64,000 nt of DNA, from contig JABVXU010000001.1 of the NCBI GenBank assembly GCA_013365365.1, positions 248,001 through 312,000 of the forward strand. Direction: 5' to 3'. Below are positions 12,399 through 25,110 of the stretch, piece by piece; the first letter of the stretch is position 1; every line of letters begins with the position of its first letter. Under the pieces are notes generated by a model. It saw only the letters and a program-made list of their open reading frames with translations. It made no database searches and had not been told where the DNA came from. The stretch comes from Cruorifilaria tuberocauda (Eukaryota > Nematoda > Chromadorea > Rhabditida > Onchocercidae). A program made the translations under genes and the position numbers.

Positions 12399-13397
12399 TT
12401 GATATTGATATTATGGTTTGTTGGTTTCATTGTGGTTTGATGGAACGGAAACTCTCTCCTTAAATGTATCCTAAAGCCAATTCATTCCCTTAGAAGAAGC
12501 ATTTAAGATGGGAAAAATGAAAAGAAGCAAAAAGAATTCGTTCTAAAATGCGAAAAGATACCCTTTAACCTTTTTAAACGGCTATCTCCAACCATATATT
12601 GTAGACTTTCTATTTGAGGAATCAGTCATTAAATCAATTCTTGACTTGTAATATAGCAATCTTTTAAGCAATTCTTTATTTCATCAGATAACACGGATAC
12701 AACTTTCTATCGCTGGCTGATTTTTTTAAGACATTTGCGCAGCATTAAGGATGGAAACGTTCAAAGAGGACGAATACTTTTATGCCACTATTAGAGTTTG
12801 AATATTTATGAAACGCTATGATTCATAGTGAAAGAATAGAACTTTCATTTAATTACAGATTTTTTTCAACTTTTTAGTTTGACATCTGCTTGATAATATG
12901 GAAATTTGCGGTCAACAGATAGAAAACATTTCTTAAAACCATAGAGATAAAGTAATAGACAGAGTAGTAAACTAATAATTTCTCTCTCTCCCTCTTTTCT
13001 TATTCCGGATTATACTCTAAAAGCACTGTCCCTCTTATCAAGGTCGCTTAACCAACAACCTGTTGATCATTCATTAGGGTAAATGAAAATAGAAGAATGG
13101 GAAGGAAGATTGCGCCTCTCTTTTCTTTCATTAACAAAGTACCTCCAGCCGATTTACAGATGATTATAAAATAGTCACTGTTCATTGCTTTTTTCTTTTG
13201 TTTATAAATAGCGTGTGATAATTATTGATATTAAAGAGAACAAAACCGATCAGTTGAAAAGCTGAAGATTGTGTGATTATCTATCAACCCATAGACTTTT
13301 CATTTTCTCTTTGCTCAAATTCAAATCATTCATTAAGAATTAGCTTTTTACATCAGATATGAACATTAAGCAATGAAATTCTCATAATAACAATTAC
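12399..13397. other. AT-rich region, no firm gene
   Basis: A minus-strand frame near 13.08-13.16 kb is open and hydrophobic but has no confirmed acceptor. Nothing else stands out. Confidence 0.35.
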
Positions 13398-14781
13398 CAC
13401 AAAAGCTATCTTTCAGCTTAATTAAATGTCGAAATGGATCAATCGATCCGTATTTCAGTACTTTCCAGTAATTTTCGAAATTAGATTGACCAGTAGCAGC
13501 TAGCTAAAAAATAATTACGTCTTATCATATCATAATTTAACATTCCTTTCAAATATTTAAAAAATTACAGTACACTTGAAGAGAAGAAAGCGTTAATCAA
13601 GTAAGTTGTAGCCTGTTCCATCTGCCAGTAAAAATATTAAATTGTCTTCATGAGTAATTCTCTTTGCAGCTGAAAATTCAAGTATTCCAGTATAGAAAAG
13701 TTGCAAGTGCATTAATTAACCTTAGAAATGTGATATTCAGTAAAATTAAGAAGTAACTCGGGATATCATATAAAAAAGCTTCTCAATGAGCAATTTAAAT
13801 TTAAGAAAAAAGTATATTAATGTTATTATGGTAAAGATGACGGATAATCATATCGTCTTGCGACTCAACTGAGAAAACGTTAGTTTCTACATTCATATCA
13901 TCTTATCATAATTTTCCAGTTTATCCTCACAAAAATTACTTGTCTTAATTTATCAGCAATCTATCAACTACTAAGCAAATATGTTTCGGAATAATCTCCT
14001 CATTTGTGGTACACTCACATGAGGAATTTGTTTTTGACACCTTATCAACTTGACCATTAGCAGCTAATGCATCGATTTCCGCTCTTTCCTTCATAGCTGT
14101 GATTGACGTCTGATTTTCAGAACTGTCAACCTTCTGGCTAACGTCTGTAATCACTGAAATGAGAGAGAAAGTACCCATAATATATCAAATTATTTCAAAA
14201 TTCCTCCTCTTCCTTTCCTTTCCTGAAATTTCTTGCAAGATAGCTTAGATTTTCCTGTATAAGCGATTTTTTTTAATAAAAAATGTGAAGATAGAAAAAA
14301 AACTTCTTTAATAAGATTTTTCAGTTATCGTACAAGGATAACTCTTGAAATTTAAATTACTCTAAATGATCATTTTTCTGATAAGTTTTTTGCTGATTTA
14401 TTTAGCAGCACGTGTAAAAAATAAACGCATTTTAAAATTTTCAAGTTTGTTGCATTGTAATAATGATTTAATTTTCATTCAATTTTTTTTCTATCCTCAC
14501 ATCTTAGTTGGAATCAACTGCAGAATGTTAAACTTTGCGACATATAAAATTTAAGTACTAGCAAATTTTTTCGACATGATTGGTGCAGTTTTGAAATATA
14601 TGAATTCAGATTTCCAGCAATCTGCTTGTAGAATTATGAATTATTTACATAAGATAGCGAGGTATTTGTGTGTACTACAACAATACTCTTCTTTCCAGTG
14701 TTATCAAGAAACACTTATATCGATTAAAGCTTCAGGTATTTTGCTGATCCCTTCCAGAATCTCGTTGATTGACAATCTTTC
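13398..14781 (-). CDS. unrecognised helical protein, alternative splice paths
   Basis: Exons 14715-14781, 14649-14690, 14559-14624 and 14041-14153 connect in phase and encode a charged, helix-prone protein (pieces include NEILEGISKIPEAL and MKERAEIDALAANG). From there two paths both work. Path B uses the donor at 14040, then 13574-13621 and 13398-13503, and continues beyond in phase 1. Path A extends that exon to 14019 (strong GTGAGT donor), then 13842-13868 and 13593-13669, ending in LLADGTGYNLLD and a TAA at 13593-13595. Exon 13574-13621 and exon 13593-13669 overlap in different frames. The start codon lies upstream and was not found. The gene is divergent from the F-box gene at 15749. No family was recognised. 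One path may be spurious. Confidence 0.5.
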
Positions 14782-15748
14782 CTGCTTAGAATTACTTTAA
14801 CTGACATTAAAATCGTTTATTTGTTGATGGATTGGATGATTGTATTCTCCTATTTCATTCCAACCGAGAGAGAATGCTATCTTCTTTCGTTTTGCATTTC
14901 TCTAGGATAGACCTACCTGTCTTATCGGAAAGATGTATGTGTTTCTATTACACTTTCACTCAGCTTTTTATTTAATTCAATTTTTCTGTAACTTTAACTA
15001 ACTTTTTTTTTTTGAAAAATTTCGGACCTTCTTTTCTATATCCGTTTAACTTGATAATTCCATCAGAGTGTTTGTACAGAAAAATTCACTCTCATATACT
15101 GATCTATATGTCTTTATTAAAACTTTCCGGAAAAGAAAATCGAAATATGGAGGAATAAAATGAAATCAAAATGATGACTTGTAATATTCTGAATTACAAT
15201 TTCCAATTATAAATTAATACAATATTTCCTGAATCTTCCCGTTTCTTCATAATTTCGCACTTCATTCGCTTTTTTACTTCCAGTTTTTCGACCTGCTTTC
15301 AAATTTTTTGAACCAAACAGATCCCTGTCATTTTTATATTTCCGGGTCATTTCCCTGGTTAACAACATTCCGGCTCCCGTAATCTTCTTCTAGTATACTT
15401 GTCATCGACACATTGCGCCTAATCCTTCCCTTTCTATCTCTTTCTCGCTTTCTTTCTTCATCTCTTATAGCAATCACACACCTGCTGTCATATAATTGAA
15501 TATAAACGACATCTTTCCACTCATATGCTTTCTAATTAAAAATTCTGTTCGTTCACTTGTTTCCGGAAATTTAAATTTCTTGAATTATTTTTTCATTCAT
15601 TTATATCATCGTGTTAGAGAATCATTTTTCGAAATTCAGTTATTGAATTTAATTCCTGAAATATTTATATGTAATAGATGTTGTTTAAAGAAGAAGGAAA
15701 ATGCAGCGCTGAAAAATTGGTAGAGTCTTTCCAAATTTTGTACTTCAG
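14782..15748. other. divergent intergenic region
   Basis: This separates the minus-strand gene at 13.4-14.8 kb from the plus-strand F-box gene. It probably holds both promoters and the missing 5' exon(s) of the minus gene. Pyrimidine-rich tracts occur near 15.2-15.5 kb. No specific regulatory motif was identified. Confidence 0.4.
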
Positions 15749-18700
15749 ATGAATTCAGAAACATCCGGAATTCCATCAACATCAGTGGAATTTATGAAAA
15801 TGAAGAATTCAAGCTCGAATGCGAATATCGCTTACAGTACGCAATTAGCAAGCCTTCCAGAAACCGTGATTCACCGAATATTCTCGTATTTAAGCCATCC
15901 GGAATTGCTACAAGCCCAACGTGTCAACAAACAATTTCACAGATTGATCAGACGGGATATTCATCTATTATGTCGACCGAAAGTAGTAGAAATGGGGTAA
16001 GCATTGTGATACCATACTTTTAAGGATTTTTATTCCTAAAACTCGGAAAAGAAAATTTTAAGTAATTATACTTAGTTTTTATTCACTTCTTTCTTGTTTT
16101 ATTTTCATTCTCAGATTGCAGGAGGATTTTTAGGAATTCTTTTTTTTGGTTCGATTTATTGTTTTCAGCGATTCTCTCTGTTAGATAGGCAGTCGAGTCT
16201 GTGTTTAAGTGCGGAATATTTTAAGAATTAGCATGTGCGGCTATGAAAAACGAGCTCGACCGTTTGGACGATTGCAAACATCGCTAATGTCGAAAGGAAG
16301 TAGAAGAAGACGATTGTTCGTGAAACTCACCCGGAAGGCTTCTTCCACATTAAAATCTCGAGAATCATTCAAGGATGAAGTCTACACTGGTGGTTAGTTT
16401 TTATCGTTACGAAAAGAAGAAAATTGAAGTTTTTGGAACGCCAGTAATATTTACTGATACATTCGATATAATAAATTTCATTTCATTAACTTTGAAATAC
16501 TGCGAGGAATTATCTATTAAGTTTCGCAAAAAATATGAGGAAGGATGAAATGAAATGATATGAACCATGAAAATTTTCCACAGATCGTAACGATTTGTCA
16601 AAAAATCTGTTAAATTATTTGGATCAACAATTCAAGGAAGCTAGTATTCATGGCATACTTTCATTCTCTGGTATTGCTATCACCACTGATCTTTACAATA
16701 GTTTATGCAAAAGTTGGGTCAGAATTGAGTAAGTTCATATTCCAGTTCAATGATTTTTATGCACTTTAACAAAAGGGAATAACTTCAGTTGTATTAATAT
16801 ATAATTGCTGAACTATGAAAATTTTCAGCATGCAACAAATTGATTCGCCTGATAATATCATCTGAGGCGAATAACATCAGTGTTTTGGTTTATATAAATA
16901 GAATTTAAAATGCTAATTGAAATACTTTGAAGTTTTAGAAAATTCAAATTAGGCAATTCCGAAGTAATTAATCAAATATAACCCTCATAACACTTTTTGA
17001 AAATGTTTTTCTAAGAGAATACCTCTTGCTGTAAATTTGAAATGCATCCAAAATGATGGATAAGATTTGATCATAATAAGTAAACCCCCTGGTCTACCAT
17101 GATCCTAAGATAGAGCAGAAGCAGATATATCAGACAGTTAAGTTAGGTTTAGCTGACTTTAGTCCTCATAATAGTTTATTTCCCGAATGAAAAAGAATAT
17201 TGGTCTACAACCTGCAGCTATACTGATAGGTGATATCTAATCACTGAAAATTTGAAGTAGTCCTTATCTTCTGCAGTTGTTGAAAGCAATAGAGATATTA
17301 AACGCTCCGAATATTGCTTGTGGATTTTTCAGAAAAAAAATTTTCTAAAATTCTAAAAGTAATGTTGATTTCTTTCTCTTCACCCTCTTTCTCTCTCCTC
17401 AACAATAATGCAATTGATGTTCTTTACAATAAATGCGAGGATCAAAAAAGAAAATGACATTTCATCTACAACGTGTGAGAATAAATTGAGTGTGACGCAT
17501 TTACTTCACTTCTTAAACTGAAGCTACATGAATTTTATAAATTTTTCTTAATTAAATTTGAAAAATTTCTTCTTTCAGCAATGCTACACGTTTAGTGTTC
17601 ACATTATGTCGTTTTCGGTTATCATCGAAGTATTTCTGTAAGTTATTGATGCGTACAAGCTGTCAGCAACTGATCATAGAACTTTCTCATTTTGAACAAT
17701 GTCTTATCGATGATCTGGTTAGTACTAAGCTTGATTAAAGTTTCATTCACACTTCATCTTACTCGCTGTATAAGTAAGAAGAAAAAAAACAAAATGATAA
17801 GCTCTACCTCCACCTCATATTTTGTGATCGATCATTTTGTTTCTTATAAAATTCTACTAGAAAGCAAACGACTTATTTCAATCTCAAAATTTCAGTCATT
17901 TGATCATTTTATTTGTGATAGAAAAATCTTTTGACTATATGGTATGAGTAGAAGTATATATAAGAATATAGTGAGTATAAGAAGCATTAAATACACTTCC
18001 AATCCTCGATTTACCATTTCGATTCTGATAGCAATTATCCGCTTCAAATCTCAAATGCGATAAGTACCGTAATCATCCGGTCATTTTCCTAATCCGTCAC
18101 TTCAGACTTCATTGTTAAACGATTTATTAATTTTATTCTATCCAGTGCTCTAAAATGCTCCTCTTCGTTATTAAAGATGGAATGAACTTAAATTCTCAGA
18201 ATCGTTCCAATAATTTAGATAGTTCTGTTTTTCAAATAACTTTAAATTTCTTTAAGGTAAATTATTCAACTTATCAGTTTTATCAACTTCTGCGGTTAAA
18301 TTTCTTAATTTCTACAGTTAAATTTCTATAGCTGCCACTTCAAATTTAATAGATCTCATGTAATATTGAATTACCTTAGTTTAAAGTGAAACTATCTTAA
18401 AAGTGTAAATAACTCGGATATTTTTGTATTTGCGGAATGCTAAACTATTTAATTGGTTTTTTTTCAAGATTTTGGAAGGAATGTCTGAATGTCGGGAACT
18501 GGTTCTCAGCAGTGCAACTCCGACACATTTTGCCTGTTTTACTGATAGGTCGTTACATCGATGGGCTGTTCAGGAAAAGTTACCCAAAAAGATTCTTCTT
18601 CGTAATATTCGGGCTAATTTTACATTTGATGGAGTTATAACTTTGTTTAATGTATATTTTACTTTGAACTTTTCATTGCTCAAATTTTCTTTACAAAAAA

Positions 18701-19172
18701 AATTATTAAACTTATTTTGAATATTTCCACCATTAGTAATTGACTAAATGTTCATTTCCATTTCCAGGAGTCGGGTGATAAATTAATCCCGAAATTTTAG
18801 CGAATTTTAGGCAAAAGAATAAAATAATTTTAAGGAAATCAAAATTATTCAATACTTTCTTTCCAGGCACTACAAATCCGACATCCGGAATTATTTTCCA
18901 CTACAATTCAATCCACGATATCTGTTGCTTACTGGAGAAAGATAGTATATGATTGGGATTTTGGTTGCATAGCATTTCCGGAACAGAATCAAGAGAGCGG
19001 TATTGTCGAATTGCTGAGCACACCGGGTGTTGTGATGCATGTTTGCCGTTCGTGCAACCTTGCAAATGCGATCGATGTTACCATTAATTCCAGAGATTTT
19101 TACTTAAGCACAACAAGATGTCAAGTTTCGATCAGATTCCAACTTGTTATTTCGTCTCAAAAGGATTTGTGA
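15749..19172 (+). CDS. F-box domain protein
   Basis: Six exons close in phase to a 395-residue protein: 15749-15996, 16226-16392, 16584-16728, 17579-17717, 18469-18651 and 18867-19172 (TGA). An F-box occupies roughly residues 32-72, with the usual LPETVIHRIFSYL core, Leu-rich second helix and conserved Val. F-box proteins link substrates to SKP1-cullin ubiquitin ligases. The substrate-binding part here shows no recognised WD40 or LRR repeats. An Arg/Lys-rich stretch follows the F-box (around GSRRRRLFVKL). The start ATG directly follows TACTTCAG, a probable splice-leader acceptor. Exon 2 uses a weak TTTTAAG acceptor, chosen because it is the one that keeps the phase. A TTTTCAG 70 bases earlier leads to a stop. 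A likely AATAAA signal lies at about 19238. Confidence 0.8.
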
Positions 19173-21949
19173 AGTCGAAGTCCTGGATGGTTCGAGTTTT
19201 TTGAAATTTATCGGATAGAGACTGCGGAATTACTTTAAATAAACGTTGAGAATATAATTTTTTGAGAGAGATCTGTTAGGCAGACAGATTAACTCCATCA
19301 TTTTCAAAGAATTAATTTGTATCATTTCGGAATAAAAAGCAAAAGAGTGCATCCATGTTGTTTTGAATAGACCAATTGTTGTCTGCTTAGGTGAATTTTT
19401 TTAGAATGAAAAACTTCCTAACAGTTTCTTGCTTGATTGATAATTTACTCTGAAACTTTTAATTCAGTGCATTTTTTATTTTGTAAAATTAATAGTATTA
19501 AGTAGTTACCAAAAAATCTTACACTTGAATGATAGTTCAATAGTCTTCGTTTTTTTTTGCAACATATTTCATTGTCTGTGATCGACGAACAATGTGTTCG
19601 AATTTAATCAAATATAAAATATGCGATTAAATATTAAAATTTCCAGGATAAATGTAATTCATCTAAATTAGTTGAATAAAAAAAATTTCTGTTGATTTTT
19701 GCGTGGAACAAAGTGTGGTGCGACGGTCACAAATTCACTCAATGTAATATCGAGGCAGATCCTTTGAAACAATTAAATCACCGTTATAATTTTCTAATTA
19801 ATAGATCATTTTGATGGCTTAAACTGATAATATTAGAAGAGAAAATAATGGAAACTAAGTCAGATTTATTGCAGTTCGCTATTAAAAATCAGAGCCAAAA
19901 TAATGAATATTTATTATCGAAATGTATTAAAATTGAATTAAATTAAATTCAAAATTTGACACAATTCATCTCATTCTACGAATATTTATCGAAAAAATGG
20001 TAAATTTCGTATTTCAAAAGAAATGAGTCATTTATTTAGTAATGATTTGAACTTAAAGTAATAAAAATCTAATAGTAATATTTCCATTCGCAATATTTTT
20101 TAAATTTTTCCTCCAAATTGATGTTCTTATTTTTCGATTTGATAATTTGGAAAAATGAAAGAAAGCGATTGGTGTAACAAAGTAATCATAAAATTAAGCT
20201 ATAAAATGATCAAATAGCTACCACATTCAAGTAAATGGCTTATTTGGGTTTTGACATAGAGTGATAGCAGTGTTACCTATAAATTATTATTTTAGCTCAC
20301 TTTTCACTTTAGTTGCAACCAATTAATGAATGATAGAATGGGAAGAAGTAAAAGTCTGATCTTGACAATCTAATGAAGCAACGATAACCTTTCATCAAAA
20401 ATAGAAAGAGGGGATGAGCGAACTGATAAGTGATGATTGATAGAATGAAAAAGTATGGATTTGAATTTTACAATTTAATAACTAAAAGATTTATTCTCGC
20501 CAAAATGATAAGAGAATACGGACAAGAAGGATAAGCTGACATCAGATACTATTGTGTTATGCTTTGTATTTAAATGATTTTTATACGTAAAACTAAACTA
20601 ACCTGTCCGTTGTCCTTCAACACCTGAGTATATTTCCATTCATTTCAATTATTTTAATGCAAAACAATAAAAAAACATATGATATAACATTCAAACGAAA
20701 TTTGTTGTAACTATCGGTGATTCACAAAAACATCGGGAATCTTGCAATAATATGATCAATTTTATAACGATCTTGAAATATCGCCGTTCTTGTAGGAGCT
20801 AAATAACATTAGCTAAATAACAAATATCGAGTAGAAATGCTTCGAATGAAGCCAATTACTCAAGTAAACAGACTAATAAAGTTCATGGCTTACAATCTTT
20901 CCATAATTCTTATGAAGAAATTCATCTCTGACAAATGCAAGTAGCACATTTGTTGCAAAGTTACCATATCAGCTTGAATTATATTTCGAACATTTATTAC
21001 ATATTGATCGATTTTGGCGTTCTGGAAAAAATTATATACTTCACATTTAGAATTTCTAATTGGAACTTAACAGATATATTAATGACAAAACAACAATAAT
21101 CTCATTTATTTCATAAAAATAATTGAAAATATTTTCATCGCAAGTTTTAAAGTATTAGAATTAATCAAACGCTAATTAAATCATAGTATTTGCAGATATT
21201 GACCTAAAACTTTTAGTGTAATGATCAAAATTTTGAATTCTTTAGTGCGAGTAAAACAAGAGGATCGATTGATGAAGCTTGAAGCATTGCTTGAAAAGTT
21301 CAATCGACAAAATTTCACGATATTTAAAAGTAAGAAAACGATGGAAAACTTAAGAAGAGAATAAAGAAATTAAGGACAAATCAAACTGATACTTCTAACT
21401 GATTCCTATGACTTCATCTTTCTAGCAATCTTTTTAATTATTGGTAAGATTAATTGAACAGTTATTCCTACTAATTTATTGCAAATGACAATTTTGACTT
21501 ATACTATACCTCGACAGTTACCAATAATTCAATAAACAGTGGAATGAAATATATTCTAATTTAGGTATGAATTACTACTGCGTACACTTTCTCCTCTTTT
21601 CCTTCGTTATCTAAGTTACAGGTCTAACAGTACAGTTTATAATTTCAAGTAAAAGTGAAACTCTTCACAACGCGAGAACTGCTTGTAATTCTTTGTTGTC
21701 ATAGGTTATGATCGCTAGAATGTCCTCTCCGCTGATTCATCTGACATGATTAAAGCTCTCATTCATTGCTTCCCGTGTTCTCGAGATTTTTATCTCTGAT
21801 TGATTGAGATTTCAAAATGGAATAACGAATGCTCTCGAAGAAATGAAAACGAAGATAAATGAAAAAAATTGAGCAGTTAGCTGGAAAGGAGAAATAGTAT
21901 GGAATGAGATGAGGATGCTAACAATAGACGAATAGAGTAGCATTGGTTA
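19173..21949. other. AT-rich intergenic region
   Basis: About 2.8 kb with no convincing exon on either strand. It begins with the 3' UTR of the F-box gene (AATAAA near 19238). Confidence 0.5.
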
Positions 21950-22345
21950 GAGATGGAAGAGCGATTGAGACATTCTCTTTGAGTGCCACTGAGAATCAAA
22001 CGGGAATTTACTCGCATTTTTATCCTGAGCTGTTAATAGATGTTGATCGACCAGTCCTGGTCACATTAGGCGAGGATCACTTGAAGCACTGATAATAATT
22101 GCCGTGTCTGATGGCAGCAAGCAGCATGTAAGTAATGAGTAAGCGGATCATACGAGGGTAATGCTAATCAACAACAGTAAATATGGATTTTAGATGCTTT
22201 GTGTGAAGGATTCGGAAGAGAACTGGCGTCTGAGCAGGAGATATTTCATGCGCTTTGCGCTTCTAAGGAGTCAGGGAATCATCTGTTGATTATCGCTACT
22301 CTGCCTGTTAAGAATGAGATTCTAACTGTTGAAATGGTATAGTAA
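21950..22345 (+). other. GC-richer open frames just upstream of GLRX3
   Basis: Two plus-strand stretches are open and have protein-like composition. One, about 21950-22096, includes RDGRAIETFSLS and ends at TGA. The other, about 22190-22342, follows an acceptor-like GATTTTAG and includes EIFHALCASKES, with a possible donor at 22340. Phases between them could not be matched. They may be exons of an unrecognised upstream gene or promoter/5' region of GLRX3, whose splice-leader-like acceptor lies at 22357-22363. Confidence 0.3.
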
Positions 22346-22371
22346 TGATATGTTGCTTTTCAGATTAAGGT

Positions 22372-25110
22372 ATGGCAAAACTGCTGAAAGACGAGGACGA
22401 GTTCAATCAGTTCATCAAAATAACCGAGTTTGTTCCCTTAGCCATTCTTCAGTATTAGTTAAATAAATTTATTCGAATCACTTTGCAAGCATACTTTCTC
22501 TTCCTTGTTTGAATAATACTGCTGAATAAATATCATCAGCTAAGCTTTTTGAGTTACCAAAGTGCTGCACAGTATAATTGCCTCTAAATACTGGAAATCT
22601 TTTAAAAACAGTTAAGCATATATTTCAGGTATGCTCTAGTGCATTTTTCTGCGAAATGGTTAGAAATGTGTGAGCATCTTAATAATCTGTTACTGGAATT
22701 TAAAGATGAAATGAATTGCTTTGATTTTGCCGCGGTTGAAGCAGAGGAAGTAGCTGAAATATCGATTGCAAATAATATTGCTGCAGCTCCAACTATTTTA
22801 TTTTTCAAGGTTTCCAGTTTTTAGGATGTGATTGGATCCTCAAATTATTCTAATTTAATTTATTTCATAGTAAGAAATGCAGTTAATTTGATAGTTGAAT
22901 TGAATATTGGTAATTATAATTAGCAGTCTGATACTGAGAATAGTGATAGTTGAAAAATAGCTTTTTGGATGCTGTTTGTGAACTAGAGAATAAAATAAAG
23001 GGCTTGGAAAGTTATCTTCTAACCATCAATGTTCTCAGTATCAAATTACAAATTACAATAATGCAATTGTTGATTTTCAAATATGAAATTTATAGCAATT
23101 TTGATCGTTTTCGCCTTATATTTTTCTTATGTTGAACAAAGCATTTAACAGAATACCTATCTCCGATGGTTTTTATGCGTTGCTTTGTTTCTAAATCAAT
23201 AATTTCAGAAAGGGAAAGAAGTTGATCGTTTACAAGGATTCAATCCAGGTGAATTGAGGAAAAAAATTATCAAACACAATTTTGTTGAAGGCGTTGCTAG
23301 TATGACGAGAAAACCAACTGGTGATGAAAAAAATGTAAATTTTGTAAGTTCGTCTTCTACCAAAAGTTGTCGCTTAGTGTTACTCTGTATGCTCTGTGCT
23401 GCCTCGTAGAGGTAGTTGTAACAGAAAAGAGAAAAGGAAATAAAGAGTGTGTACATGGATAAGAAGGTAAACGATTTCTTTATATTTTCGCATTTTTCTA
23501 GTCAGCTTTTCAATACATAATTTTTTTTTCAGATTTCATAATTGATTTTTTTCCAGAATGTGAATGATAGGATAAAATCATTGATCTTCCAATCTCCTCT
23601 CATGCTCTTTATGAAGGGAACACCAGATAACCCAAAATGTGGTTTGTTATAAAAGTTGTTTGTAAAATATGGAAAAAATATGCTGATTAGTTTTTTACTG
23701 CATTCGCAAAATTTCGAACTTTCAATAAGACTTTTTTCTATTTCATATATTAATTTGAAATCTATTTCAGGATTTAGTAATCAAATTATCGATCTTTTAC
23801 ATGGAGTAGATGCAGATTTTTCAAGTTTTGATGTGTTGGAAGATGACGAGGTAAGATTTTTCATTAAATTATAAAGACTTCGTTTTTTTTTTTAGAATTT
23901 CCGGTTCATATTTGTTGTTCAATGAAAAAACGTCTTGCAAAAATTGAATTCACTATTTATGGATTTGATTGAACAAAAGTTGCAGGTGAGACAAGGATTG
24001 AAAGATTATAGCCGCTGGCCGACATTTCCACAGCTTTATTTGAACGGAGAACTGATTGGTGGACTAGATGTTTTCAAAGAAGAGTTAAATAACCCTGAAT
24101 TTCGGAATAAATTGCCGAAATTGAAAATAAGTCTTTGTCACCAATTTGTTTTAAATGTTTTTAAAACTATGTCTCCCATAAGCTTATTTGAAAATTTTCT
24201 TTTATTTCATACTCAAGGATAACTTTTATGATCCATAAATACTTTATAATATGTTGTATTGTTTCAGGATAATAGCGGAAGATTAAAGGTATTGATTAAT
24301 CAGGCTCCTCTGATGATTTTCATGAAAGGAAGTCCTGAGGCACCTAAATGCAGTATGTTTAACTATTTTTTTTAATGTTAATGATTTGCAGAATAATTTA
24401 TCCTTAATATATCTAGAAAAACGAAATAGTTGTACTTTCAATTTTTTGTTTGTCTAATTTGCAGAATTCAGTAAAAAAATCATCGAGTTGTTGGCTACGA
24501 TTAATGCAAATTATTCATTTTTTGATATTCTTAAAGATGAAGAGGTATGTTTTCGTACTTTTATTCTTTGATTATTCTTTATATTTTTTTAAAAGTGTAG
24601 ATCGTGATTTGAAAATTTCCATATTCGATCAAGCATTAAATCGTCTCTTCATCGGAAGTTAAGATCATTAGGGAAATCTGAATCTAACCAAAAGAATATT
24701 TAAATTTGTCTCCGCGAAACAATTTGATTGTAATAACTGCAAATTAGAAGTTGTGTTAACTGGAAGTTTTTAGCCATAACTTTAAGAATTTGTGCATATA
24801 CCTGCGGCTAAATGTCTAACTATAGTACAATAGCATGTTTTGATCAAAATGACCATGCACCTAGTAGTTACCAACTCTTTTGCTAAATTTTTTTGTGTAT
24901 TAGCTAAACATTACATGCAGAATTAAAATTAAAAGAATTTATAAACCGTTAATTAATGATGTGTAGGTACGAGAAGGATTGAAAGAATACAGCAACTGGC
25001 CAACCTATCCGCAATTATATTTGAATGGTGAACTGATCGGTGGTTTGGATGTAGTAACAGAAGAGTTGAAAAATCCAAGTTTTGTGGCGAAATTGCCTAA
25101 GAAGAGTTGA
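22372..25110 (+). CDS. glrx-3: glutaredoxin 3 (PICOT), thioredoxin-like plus two monothiol Grx domains
   Basis: Nine exons give 335 residues, the same length as human GLRX3: 22372-22427, 22629-22809, 23209-23343, 23557-23641, 23771-23850, 23986-24147, 24268-24352, 24465-24544 and 24967-25110. GLRX3 proteins bind bridging [2Fe-2S] clusters and serve cytosolic iron-sulfur protein assembly. Residues about 1-100 form a thioredoxin fold with only the second active-site Cys (WLEMC), as usual in the family. The first Grx domain has [13 protein letters not shown] with Cys about 152. The second has [13 protein letters not shown] with Cys about 261, so Lys replaces the usual Gly. Both keep WP(T)[13 protein letters not shown]. 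The start ATG is the first in frame after a TTTTCAG eight bases upstream, a probable trans-splice site. Exon 3 and exon 6 donors have near alternatives. Confidence 0.95.

Noticed and set aside
18767..18800. Extra F-box gene exon after the acceptor at about 18767
   Set aside because: It reaches a stop after ten codons, while skipping it joins two long exons in phase.
22602..22808. Minus-strand 68-codon frame
   Set aside because: It is antisense to exon 2 of GLRX3, whose thioredoxin-like sequence is clear on the plus strand.
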